Source: Promerops cafer (lineage: Eukaryota; Chordata; Aves; Passeriformes; Nectariniidae). From it: a DNA stretch of 64,000 bases. Positions 24,801 through 35,923 of this stretch are shown piece by piece (position 1 is the first letter of the stretch; the number at the start of each line of letters is the position of its first letter). The notes below the pieces were generated by a model, which worked only from the letters and a program-made list of their open reading frames with translations, ran no database searches and had not been told where the DNA came from. The DNA is taken from NCBI GenBank assembly GCA_013398275.1, contig VZSE01011444.1, forward strand, positions 474,452-538,451. The letters run 5' to 3'. A program made the translations under genes and the position numbers.

Positions 24801-26958
24801 CCCAAAGCCTCCTCCCTGAGAAACTGTGATGTATCTTTCCTTTGCCATTCTGGGTTTTATTTCACTCCTGACATGAGCTGGGGCTGTTTCTTTGCAGATC
24901 ATGCAGAGCTAACACACCCCAGGGTATTATCCTGCAGAGTATCCCATAAATGCAGGTGGACAGACAGCTCCATTTATCTCTCCAGCAGATGTACTGTCTC
25001 TTCCTAGTAGATCACCGTACTAAAAAATATAGTTTCTTACCCACTTTTCATCCTTTCAGAAGAAAAAGTGAAAAAAAAAATCCTCAAATCTTATGACAGT
25101 AGTACTGTAGCTAGAAAAAATATGCATAACAGTGAATTTTGTACATAAAATATTTACAGTGAAATCTAAGATTCTTTCCCCTGAGCTTGATTTCACATTA
25201 ATGTGTACCAAAATCAGGACCCACAACACAGTCTCTTGATGATTTCAGTCTCCCAGAGAGAGGTGGGTCCCCCAGGCACCAATTATTTCAGTTATAATAT
25301 ATTTGGCATTCTAATATCACCATCTGAAATTCATAATCTCTGGGACTAAGGTCAAAAAAACACTTGGAAACAACTGACAAAGGCATTTTCTTGTTGTTAC
25401 TCTTTCTGGGATTAGTGTGGAGATACTTGTCTTCTGCAAACTTTAGTTCAAAGTATTCTGCATCTCTATGCACTGCATAGATGCCACTGCATCTCTAGTC
25501 CAAATCTTCTTGTAAAGAAAGTAGTATCTCTTGACTAGACTTTAAAATTGAGACTATTCATGGCCACACCACCTTCTTTTGGGATCCTCCCAAAGCTGAC
25601 AGGCTAAGTTGGGTAGGGCATGTTGGGAAATTTCTGGGGACAGGCTGCAGTTGAAACTAAGGGCAATCAGCAAGTCACTTTTGTCATAGCTTTCCTGGGC
25701 TTGCACTTAGTTTTTCGTGCAGCTTCTCGTTTCTTGGTGTGATTGAGGCAGTATCTGGTCACATGCCCAAGTTCAGCTGCCAGGTTTTTGGGTCACTCAG
25801 TGGTGTGTCAAAATGCTTTGCGTCCACACCACCCTTGTCCTTACCACATCATCATCATTGAATGCTGGACATTGTGCAAGCTGGTTCTGAGGCTTTTATT
25901 GAGTGGATCCCCCAAAGTATGGGGGTTGGGACTGTCCTAAGCTGTTGCATAATGTTGTGGTTGTACATCTCTGAGATAGGTATGCTCTGCTTTTAAGGGC
26001 CAGTATGGGCAACCCAAACAGGCAAGTGTGTTCATCACCCTCCTGCTTGCACTCCTATGGGCTGTGAACACAGCCTTGAGGGACTGCAGGGAGCCCCTTT
26101 GGTGTAGAAAGTAAGAGTGATCACAGGTTTCTACCAGTCCTACAAAGCTGGGCGTCTTTCCAAATCTGTTGTTTCATGCCTTGGTTTCTCACTGATTTAA
26201 AACATCATGCCCTTGTCTTAGAGAGGAGCTCTGAGAACAAAGGTACCAATGAGTGCAATATTCTAGGGTACCATTGCAATAGAGGCCATTAGTGTATTTC
26301 CTTTCTTCTATGTAAAAAGTCTAAGACTTCAGATGTCCTTTATTAATTTCTTGACTTTTAAGTGTTTCACTTTGGAAATGATGTGATAAGTAAGTACACT
26401 GTCATTTGGCAACATTCATGTTAGAAAAACACCAGCTAGGACCTGGTAAGAAATTATGGAAGGCCTAGTTTGTTCTTGTGTATGCTGTAAGTTACACACC
26501 AAATGACACATGTCCGTAAGACAAATAGTTTTTCACTTCTTGAGTTTTTTTCAACACCATCAATATCGTGTAAATTTTGTTAAGTAGAAGTTTTGAGTCT
26601 GTCTGCATTTGTGTTTTCCCAGGCTGTTTTAATGCCTGAGGGAATAATTTATAGGCCTATAATTTTGTGGGTTACTGTGTTATGACCATTTATAAATGTC
26701 TCCTTAGGGCACTAAAAGGGCCAAGAATATGTAAATACAAACACAAAACAGAAACAAATACCTGCAATGTGAAGAAACCTACAAGGAGGGAGACCATATG
26801 GCCTAACAATTCAACTCCACTTAATGGCTCCATTCACCTCCAATTGAAATAAAAACATGTTTTACTATTGACCATGGTGAGAGAAGAATTGAATGCTAAA
26901 ACCTCATCTGTAATGTGACAAACACCTAACTCCATGTTTGATAGTATTCATACTAATG

Positions 26959-26981
26959 TATATATATATATATTTTTTTTT
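26959..26981. repeat. TA dinucleotide repeat followed by T run
   Basis: Seven TA units run into nine T residues. A short microsatellite likely to vary in length. Confidence 0.95.
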
Positions 26982-27559
26982 ACTGGGCATCAGTTCTTTA
27001 CTACCAAATGTAACTCCTTGTTCCCCTTTCCCTCCAAGTTTAATAATGAATATTTTGCAATACTCCTTTAGCTTTGGGCTGGGCTGACTAATTAGCTCTG
27101 TATGATTTTTTATGTTGGAGTAGTTAAAGGGAACTGTTGGCTGGAACACCTGATGGGAGTCAGGCGCTGTGGTTCCTGTTCAGTGTTTATGGAGAGAGAT
27201 ATGTGCTCCCACGCGGAGAAATGGGAGCTTTGCTGGGCTGACCTGCCCTGTGGAGGCACACACCTTTCTGTCCAGAGCACCCAAGAATCAGTCATGGGCA
27301 AAACATTTCTTCTAAAGGCATTTTTACTTAATCTATGTCCAGTTCACATCAACTTCTGAACCCTGATATGGCTAGAGAGGAAAAAAGGAGAAAATCAGCA
27401 ATAAAGAAACAAATGCTAAAAACTTTTCCCTCCCTCTTTCCCAGGCTTGACTTCCCCTGTATTTTCTGGGGCTAAAGTCAGTCTCATTTACTCTGGCCAG
27501 ATGATAGGTGACACAGGAGGTCTGGGGTTGTGTACATAACTGCTTTTTCTGCTACGCTC

Positions 27560-27900
27560 TTCACTTACTTATTTTGTTCTGTTGCACTTTTGCTTCTTAC
27601 AGCATTTCCTCTGCTGCTGTTTGTATCTTAATATTTTTCTTTGCTGCTATTTGCTTCTTCATTGTTTGTTTTTATTTGGGTTTGTTTTGGGTTTATTTTT
27701 TCTACACTGCGTCTTTCATGTGGGTTCCTGTTGGTCATAGTCTCTCAGGTGTCTCCCTGTCTTGTGGAACACCTGGGCCTTTTGGTCCTGCAGAGATGTC
27801 CCTGCTGTGGTGTGGGTCCCCTGAGGGCTGCAGTCCCATGGGGGTGTCCCTGCAGCTTTGGTCACCTGTGGGCCACTGTCCCTCAGGGGACTGAAAAGGT
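27560..27900 (-). mobile_element. Possible degraded LTR-retrotransposon fragment
   Basis: Repeated themes such as GGTCCCCTGAGGGCTGCAGT, GTGTCCCTGCAG and GGGCCACTGTCCCTCAGGGG resemble the GGGCTGCAG-rich portion of avian endogenous-retrovirus LTRs read in reverse. The T-rich section before it (CTGCTGTTTGTATCTTAATA) is also compatible. The boundaries are guesses, and the open frames here on both strands carry no retroviral protein motif. It sits directly upstream of a CR1 copy. Confidence 0.3.
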
Positions 27901-27967
27901 ACCATGTCCTCAAAGATCTGGCTAACCGCAAAGCGTCTCTTAAGGATTGATTTTTGAGCCATCTTAG

Positions 27968-29415
27968 GAATCTGGAGAGGTTCCAGCTGACTGGAATCTG
28001 GTGAATGTTGTCCTGATCTTCAAGAAGGGCAAGAAGGGGGACCCTGGCAACTATAGATCTGTCAGTCTTATTTCAGTGCTCAGTAAAATCATGGAAAAGA
28101 TTATTCTGGGAGGTATTGAAAAACACCCGGAGGACAACACAGTCACTGGTCACAGCCAGCACAGCTTCATGAGAGGAAAGTCCTGCTTATCAAATCTGAT
28201 TTCCTTTTATGACAGGTTAACCCACCCAGTTGGTCTAGGAAAGCCAGCTGATAAAATCTTTTTGGAATTCATCAAAGCTTTTGATACTGTCTCTCACTGT
28301 ATCCTTCTGGACAGAATGTCCAGCTCACAACTGGACAAACACATCCTGTGATGGGCAAACAGCTGGCTCATGGGTCTGGCACAGAGGGTTACAGTGACTG
28401 GGGTGACATCAGACTGGTGACCTGTCACTGGTGGGGTTCCACAGGGCTCCATCCTCGGCTGTGTGCTCTTCAACATCTTCATAAATTACTTGGATGCAGG
28501 ACTCAAAGGAATACAAAGTAAGTTTGCTGACAACACTAAATTGTGAGGAACTGTTGACCCTCTTGAGGGCAGGGAGGCCCTGCAGAGAGACCTCAACAAA
28601 TTACAAGACTGGGCAATCACCAACCATAAGAAGTTCATCAAGGGAAAGTGCTGGATTTTGCACCTGGGATGGGGCAACCCTGACTGTGTGTGCAGACTGA
28701 TAATAGGATGCTGGTGAGCAGTGTTGTAGAAAGGAGCCTGGGGCTCTGGTCCATGGCAAGTTGAACATGAGCCAGCAGTGCCCTGGCAGCCAGGAGGGCC
28801 AAGCGTGTCCTGGGGGCATCAGGGACAGCATGGCCAGCTGGGCAAGGGAGGAGATTGTCCTGCTCTGCTCTGCACTGGGGCGAGTGATGGGGGGCACTTT
28901 TGGGTGCCACAACATAAAAAAGGTATAAAGCTATTAGAGTGTCCAAAGGAGGGCCATGAGGGTGGTGAAGGGTCTGGAGGTGAAGCTGGATGAGGAGTGG
29001 CTGAAGTCACTTGGTCTGTTCAGCCTGGAGAAGAGGAGACTGAGGGGAAACCTCGTTGTGGTCTTCAACATCCTGACGAGGGTCAATGGAGGAGCAGACA
29101 CTGATCTCTTCACTCTTGTGACCAGTGACAGGGCCTGAGAGAATGGCCTGATGCTGAGTCAGAGGAGGTTTAGCTTGGATGTCAGGAAAAGGTTTTTCAT
29201 TCAGAGTATTGGAACGGGCTCCCCAGTTCTGACCCTTCTGAAGCGGTCAGAACACCAAACCTGTTTGAATTCAAGAAGCAGTTGGACGATGCTGTCAGGC
29301 ACACTGCTGTCTATCAGTGTGATACTTGGGGTGTCCTGCAGGCCAGAAGTTGGACTGGATGATCTTGATGGGTCCCTTCCAACTCAGCATATGCTATGAT
29401 TTATAGTTCTATGTA
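27968..29415 (+). mobile_element. CR1 LINE, 5'-truncated, with inactive reverse transcriptase
   Basis: About 1.45 kb of CR1 in + orientation. The first part encodes the reverse-transcriptase domain: FKKGKKGDPGNYRSVSLISV (from about 28,018), FIKAFDTVSH (about 28,270) and GVPQGSILG (about 28,434), which is the region before the catalytic box. The catalytic FADD box is changed to FADN at 28,523-28,534, so the second metal-binding Asp is lost. In-frame stops occur at 28,349, about 28,418 and 28,544. The 3' part is typical CR1 (GAGAAGAGGAGACTGAGGGG, TTGGACTGGATGATCTTGAT) and ends in a decayed octamer tail, TATGATTTATAGTTCTATG. The element is dead and old; its open frames are not host genes. Confidence 0.96.
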
Positions 29416-32400
29416 AGCATCTTGCTTTACATCACATCATGTGAAGTTTCTCTCCACTGTGAAGTGAAAATTTCTGGTGTGCTTCTAATTCCTTTGGAAT
29501 TAAGCTCCTGAAAATACATGGAACAGTATTCCTTTGCTCTTTAATTCTCCACTGTTAAAAATGAGTAGACCACATGTATGTATAGCATACATTCAAAACC
29601 TATAGACTCTGAGGTACTCCTGAGGCTGAGGTCATATGGACAAGTGTCTCTTCAAAGAGAAGATGTCTTTTTCTTTATTCCATGATAAGATTTTGTTAAC
29701 AACTACCTCCAAAGGTGCTATGGGCCAAATCATAAGCGGTAATCCTGCACAGGACTAACTTCCTGGCTTTATACAGAAAAATGTTGGATGAGTTAAGCTA
29801 TGTGATTAATGATTTAGGACAGTGTTTTTCTATAAGGAGTCTGTGAAAGACAGTTAATGAAATCAAGGCTTTGCTTAGCTTATGTTTGCCATATATGTCT
29901 CCCATCTTTTCTGCAGAAACTTTGAAGATCCAGAAATGGAAAAGGCCAAAAATCACTGCTTTGGGCCATTCTTCCTCTTATTACATCTGCATTTTTCAAA
30001 TAAATCTATTTGAACTGGGACAGGAGGCTGTGTGAGAAAGTTTAATGGGGCTGAGGCAAACAATCCTACCTTTTTCCCACCAGAGAAAACTTTTACTAAA
30101 TGGTATGAAAATGAAAAGAAGTGATGTAATCAGGAACCTTTTTCAGCCACACTGATGGTTTGCAGAAGGGTAGGTGCCATATGAACAATGCTGCATGAGC
30201 CTTGAAGCCTCCTGGCAAGGAAATCATTTCTAAATGAAAAATCCTTGCCAAATGCACCCTGTCATGTTTTCCATCACTAGAACTGGATATTTGTGTATAA
30301 TTCCTGTGGGATTGGAGGATGGTAATGTATACACACAGAAGAAGTTCAATTTCAAGTAGCTGCTAACATCCAGTAAACAATATGTTCCAAATTCCTTTCA
30401 AAGAATATACCAGATGGCCTTGTGACAGTCCATTTTTAACATAATAAAGTGGGGAGAATCCAGGCCCTTGTTCTATGAGGCATTGTGACCAAGGCAGGCA
30501 AAACACACAAAACTACTGTTGGTACTGGAGAGGAACGGAGTGGCACTCTCAGAAGTGTTTGAGATGCACCTGTAAGTTCACTGACTTTTAAAAAAGAAAA
30601 TAAAATCCCTGCTCAAAGTTTTTGCAAAGCTTGACATGCTTGTGTTTGTGTTTACACATGTTCAGAGTGACCAGAACTTTTGGTCAGCCACATGGCAGCA
30701 TTGAAATCCCTATCATCAACACTGAAGTTACAGAAGAAAATTCCTCAGTGTTTAACTCACATCTTGTTTCTCGACACGGCACAGGCCATAAACATCAGCC
30801 ACCAAACACACTGCAGCTCATCCAAACACACTGAATTCCCTTCTGGCTCTGAGAGTGCATGGAAGCATGTGGTCAGCCCTTTTTACTCTTAGACAGCCTT
30901 TTGCTCACTTGCCATTAATGTCATCAAGCAAAGGAACTGCTTAGTCTTCATTTAAAGAGAAAGACATGTGATGGGCCATACTTGAGAACCGAAATATTTA
31001 TCCAAGAGCTTATGCAGTACTTCTGGATGTTAAATAAACAGACTTCAAAAATAATGAGAGTAACTTAAAAATCATGACTTGATGCATCATAAAATGCTCC
31101 ATGCTTTCCCCTTGGACTTTGAACTTTTAGGCATAAGGGATGTTTAGGCATTTTTTAAACCCCAGCATGAGAAACTTCATTAGGTGACCTGTTCCCAGGT
31201 CACCTAACCTGTGGCTTCATTTTAACCACATCAGGACAGACTTCCAGGATATCTTTCCCATCAAGGAGTGTCTTTGGAGGCCTGCAGAGGGACATTCTGT
31301 CTGCTTACATTCTGTAGAAAGGATTAATTTCTTGGGCATACAAGCTGAGTGTTTAAGGTAAGGGCTGAACGCCCCTCTTGTAAGCCATAAACTAATATTC
31401 TTCATGAGCTATGGTTATGAGAAAATGATAATGTACTGCAATATTCTTGATAAAACCTTGTAAGTTGCTAACACTATGAAAGAGAAGATGAGAACAACCA
31501 TACAGTTTTGTTTGGATTACTTAGGGCACTTAAATTCCTACAGCTGTAAGCAGAGTTACCTTACCTTCTCCTTACCTTCTTACTTTTTCCTTTCCACCTC
31601 TTTACCTTCTTCCCCAATCAAAAATGATGATTAAAAGTTTTGTTATATTATGATTAAATACTACTAATTGTCAAGCCACAAACAGTACTCAGAAGTAGTT
31701 GCATATATGGCTACCCAGTGTTTGTAAGTTGATTTTCCAATACTTTCTCAAACTGCAAATGGTGAACTTGTTTGCATTGTTGCGATGTGTCTATAGAGCA
31801 GAAAGATTGTTACTGACTGCACCTACCACGCTGGATGGACACACTGGATTATGTGTATTCACATGCCTTTGGATAATCTTGCTATTGAGAATCTTATGGA
31901 GTGCCTGCTAGGAATTGGAAATGCAGTTTTTTCCAGTTCTCACAAGCTTATTTGGCTCTTATACAGGTAAAACAGGAACTCAGTCTTCTGACTCCCATCA
32001 GTTAACTTCACTAGGTGCTTCTACCCTCTGCATGGAGGCTAAGATGATCTTTTGAATGATCTTAATTGTGATTATGAGGTGAATGTGCATGACAGATGTT
32101 GCTTAGCAAAGAGTAAAGGTAAGACAGAAAATTTTCCCATCACTTATAACAGAAATGGCCAACATTGACGTCTGTGAAGAGAGATCATAATTTTTTTTTT
32201 TTGTTTCTTTGTTTTGTGGTTAGGAATTTTTTCTGGTTGAAAACTAATCATTTACATTGCATTGCTGCTTTCAGTCCCTGACTATCTGGGCAATGCTGCA
32301 GGCAAGCACCTTCAGTGATTAGTCTTGCTCTTTGAAATAGGAAATAATTTCAGTAGGGGGGATACAGTTTATTCTATAAAAGCTGTCTGTAATGTTAGCT

Positions 32401-32432
32401 ACTCCATCACTGCTAACATTGTATACTGTCCC
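29416..32432. other. Unique spacer between two oppositely oriented CR1 copies
   Basis: Non-coding AT-rich sequence of about 3 kb. It holds the nuclear-receptor-like palindrome at 31,181 and a T-run near 32,190-32,200. No coding exon is recognised. Confidence 0.6.
31181..31206. promoter_or_regulatory. Perfect 11-bp inverted repeat forming a nuclear-receptor ER6 element
   Basis: TAGGTGACCTG, spacer TTCC, CAGGTCACCTA. Inside it, TGACCT (31,185-31,190) and AGGTCA (31,197-31,202) are two perfect consensus half-sites arranged as an everted repeat with a 6-bp spacer (ER6). ER6 elements are bound by RXR heterodimers such as PXR, CAR or VDR in other genes. Binding here is unproven. Confidence 0.5.
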
Positions 32433-34657
32433 ACACAATCACAAAATCATTTAGATTGAAAAAGACGTCTGAAATCATCAAGCCCAACCTTTGATTGAAC
32501 ACAGCCTGGTGTGTTCATAGACACAATCATAGACAGCACTAATTGTCATGTCCAATTGTTGCTTGAACACTTCCAGAGGCAGTGACTCCACCATCTCCCT
32601 GAGGCAGTCCATTCCTATACCTGACAACCCTTTCCCTGAAGAAATACATCCTGATGTCCAGCCTGAATCTTCCTTGGCACAGCTTGAGGTAATTTCCTCT
32701 TGTTTTGCCACTGGTTGTGTGGAGAAGAGGCTGACCCTCACCTGGCTATAACCTCTTTTCAGTCAGTTGTAGAAACTGATAAGGTCTCCCCTGAGCTTCC
32801 TTTTCTCCAGGCTAAACACCCCCAGCTCCCTCAGCTGCTCCTCACAGGACTTGTGCTCCAGACCCTTCACCAGCTCCAGTCCTTCTCTGGACTCACTCCA
32901 GCACCTCAGTGTCTTTCTTGTTCTGTGGGGCCTAAAGCTGGACACAGCACTCGAGGTTTGGCCTCACCAGTGCCCAGTACAGGGGGCCAATCCCTGCCCT
33001 GGCCCTGCTGGCCACACCATTGCTGATCCAGGCCAGGATGCCATTGGCCTTCTTGGCTACCTGGGCACACCCTGGCTCATGTTCAGCTGCTGTTGACCAG
33101 TGCCCCCAGGTCCTTTTCCACCAGGTGGCTCCCCAGCCTCTGGTGCTGCCAGGAGTTGTGACCCAAGGGCAGGACCCAGCACTTGGCCTTGCTGAACCTC
33201 ACACCGTTGGCCTCAGCCCATGCATCCAGCCTGTCCAGATCCCTCTGCAGAGCCTTCCTGCCTCCAGCAGATCAACACTCCCAGCCAGCTTGGTGTCACC
33301 TGCAAACTGACTGAGGATGCACTCCATCCCCTTGTCTAGATCATCAATGAAGATATTAAACAGGGCTGACCCCAACACTGAGCCGTGGGGAACGCCACTT
33401 GTGTCCAGTTGGATTTATGTCCATTTCTCCCCTCTCTCTGGGCCCTCCCATCTCACGAGATTTTAACCTAGTGAACAACCCATCTGTCCAAGCCATGGGC
33501 TGCCAGCTTTTCCAGAAGAGTGCTTTGGGAAACAGTGTCAATGGCTTTACTGAAGTCCAGGAAGGCAACATCCACGGCCTTTCCCTCACCCACCAGGAGG
33601 GTCACCTGGTCATCAAAAGAGATCAGGTTGGTCAAGCAGGACCTGCCCTTCCTAAATCTGTGCTGAGGCCAGATCCCCTGGTTGTTCTGTATGTGCTGCA
33701 TCATGGCACTTTGGATGATCTGTTCCATAACCTTCCCTGGCAATGAGTTTGGGATGAAAAGCCTGTAGATCTTTGGATCCTTCTGTCCCTTCTTTTGGAT
33801 GGGCATCACAATAGCCAACCTCCAGTCAACTGGGACCTGCCTGGTTAGCCAAGACTCGTGTAAAGGATGGAGAGTGGCTTGGCAAACTCTTCTGCCAGTT
33901 CCCTCAGTACCCTCAGGCAAATCCTGTCCAGCCCATTAGGGCTGTGGGTGTTTCAGTGATGCAGCAGGTTACTGAATACTCCCTCCTGGTTTATGGGTAA
34001 TTAATGCATAACCCCATCCCTGTCAAGCAGCTCAGGAGGCCTGTTGCCTGAGGATCACCCATCTTTCTGTTAACAATTGAGGCAAAAAAGGCATCAAGTA
34101 TCTCAGCCTCTTCCTCACCCTTTGTGACAGTGTTCCTCTGCATGTCCAATAAAGGATGGAGATTTTTCCTTGGCCATCTTTTTGTTGTCAATGTATTTAT
34201 AAAAAAACCTTTTTATTACCTCACAGCAGTGGCCAGATGGAGTTTTAGCTGAGCTCTTTCCTTTCTAATTTCCTCTCTGCATGGTCTAATGACATTCTTG
34301 TACACTTCCTGAGTCACCTGCCCCTTCTTCCAAAGGTCACGAACCCCTTTTTTTCTCTGAGTTCCAGCAAAATCTCCCTGTTCAGGCAGGCTAGTCTTGT
34401 TCTTCACCAGTTTGTCTTTCAGCATACAGGTATTGCCAGCTTCCATGTTCTTTTAAGATCTCCTTCTTAAAGTATTTTCAGTCTTCTTTTGTTTCTATGG
34501 ACTGATTCCAGGGGACTCTCCAAGGCAGTGTCCTGAACAGGCCAAGGCTGCCCTCTGGAAGGTAGAGGTTTTGTTGGTCATCTTTCTTACTTTGGTAAGA
34601 ATCAAAAACTGTCATTTCATGGTTGCTATGCCCAAGACAACATCTGACCAGAAAGAA
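32433..34657 (-). mobile_element. CR1 LINE, long degenerate copy on the minus strand
   Basis: About 2.2 kb of CR1 running right to left. From its 5' side: the linker between endonuclease and reverse transcriptase at about 34,216-34,500 (LWKKGQVTQEVYKNVIRPCR), an AEILDAFFASIVNRK segment at about 34,090, then reverse-transcriptase blocks at 33,468-33,920 (VDWRLAIVMPIQKKGQKDP, FRKGRSCLTNLISFDDQVTL, DVAFLDFSKAIDTVS) and SGVPHGSVLGSALFNIFIDD near 33,370. The FADD catalytic box reads FAGD (33,295-33,306), so the first Asp is lost, and stops and frameshifts interrupt the frame. The 3' UTR reaches 32,433 with the words TCAAGCCCAACC and AATCATTTAGATTGAAAAAG in reverse. The matches at 34,480-34,657 extend it into the end of the endonuclease part. 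It is longer than most CR1 relics but dead; the 150-codon open frame is part of it. Confidence 0.96.
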
Positions 34658-35064
34658 CAGCTAAAGCCCATTACACTTTTCCCTACACATCATACTGTAT
34701 CCTTTGACTTTGTGCAGGACTTGAAACACAGAAGTAAGATGCAGAATCTAACAAGGGTGAAATTACACTAAGCTGGAGAAGAACATCTTTCTAACTTTAT
34801 GAATAAAAGCTGAATTTCTATTCTAACTGGTGAAAAGCATTGCCTTGCCCTAAATAAGCTGTGAACTGAAAAAAAAGAAAAATTTCCACATTTTAAAATA
34901 TGGCATCAATCTTTATGACATATGAGCAGAAAAGTTCATCACACTGGTAGTTTTATTAGTTGTGCAAGCAATTTAGCTTCTCTTGACAAGATAACGAGAG
35001 TGCCCTAGCATGGTTCCAACACTACTTTTTAGATATAGCTCTAAATTTGTGAAGCAGTTTTAAT

Positions 35065-35270
35065 ACGTGTGATAATACTTTGCATTTTATCAGGAACTGT
35101 TATCTAGGCCAGAAGACTTACAAATATTATTTAAGCTTTACAAAATTCTTGTGAAGTAAGTGTAAAAAATATAGTGATGTTTAGATGAAAGATTATCCAA
35201 AATGTTAAGCGATGTGCCAGTACAATAACCCAATGCTTGATTTAGGAATACAGCTCTCCAGCAAATGCTC
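35065..35270 (+). repeat. MIR-like ancient amniote SINE relic
   Basis: In order, CTTACAAATATTATTTAAGC, TTACAAAATTCTTGTGAAGT, TTTAGATGAAAGATTATCC and GTTAAGCGATGTGCCAG follow the order of MIR/CORE-SINE words: TTTACAAATATTAA, CTCACAA..CCTGTGAGGTAG, TTTACAGATGAGGAAACTGA, GTTAAGTGACTTGCCCA. Divergence is high, as expected for a repeat older than the bird-mammal split. Assignment to MIR itself rather than a related amniote SINE is uncertain. Confidence 0.55.
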
Positions 35271-35888
35271 TGAGTCTTTAGGCTGCACTGGATGACAGTG
35301 TACTGGAACTGTAAATGAACTTAGAGCAGTCCTAATACATATGGAAAAGATGCCTTAATGTTCTCTGTCAGCAAACTGCAATGCAGGAAGCCAGCCACAC
35401 TGGAACTTACCAGAGAATTTGATGCTGGAGCAGTTGGATTCAGTAATGCAAACTAACGATACTTGATGTGGCATTATATGGGACGGTTCTTCAGCACAGA
35501 CAGAAATGACATGATTGTTTTGAGAGTAGGAGAATCCCATCTTGGGAAAGTCAGTTGAGTATTCAGGCTTGACTTTGAAGCCTTTGATGAGAAAATCATG
35601 TCTGGTCTAATCTCTGAGTGACAGGTTAATCAACGCACACACCACAGTTGTGCTACTACGCTAATGGTCACATTATGCTCTGCTGATTTGCTTTGCCCTG
35701 CTCATTTACTTTCTTTAGAAATTTCAGTCCAGAGATGAAAGAGAAAAATGCACAGTATGTTGTACAGACCAAAAAGAGATTTTGTTTGCAAACACTCTTT
35801 CTATCAAGCAGGGCACCAGAAAACTACAGCAGCTCATGTAACTTAAAGAGGCCACGTAGCATGACAGAATACCACTCTTGTAGATGAA

Positions 35889-35923
35889 AATCTGTTAAAG
35901 TCAATGGGAGGTAAATGCAGATT
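35889..35923. repeat. Small palindromic repeat fragment
   Basis: AATCTG and CAGATT bracket a segment with AAAGTCAATGGGAGG, a word common in ancient amniote palindromic repeats of the type also suspected at 59,697. Too short for a firm call. Confidence 0.3.

Larger units (their letters stand above)
19401..27480. other. Intergenic DNA, no gene recognised
   Basis: AT-rich unique sequence with a poly(A) run at 21,500 and a TA repeat at 26,959. Open frames up to 128 codons (for example 24,275-24,661 minus) have no recognisable motif, signal peptide or exon context. A moderately GC-richer block at about 25,560-26,110 could be an old, unrecognised transposon. Confidence 0.55.

Noticed and set aside
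33468..33920. 150-codon open frame on the minus strand as a host gene
   Set aside because: It is the reverse-transcriptase part of a decayed CR1 element.
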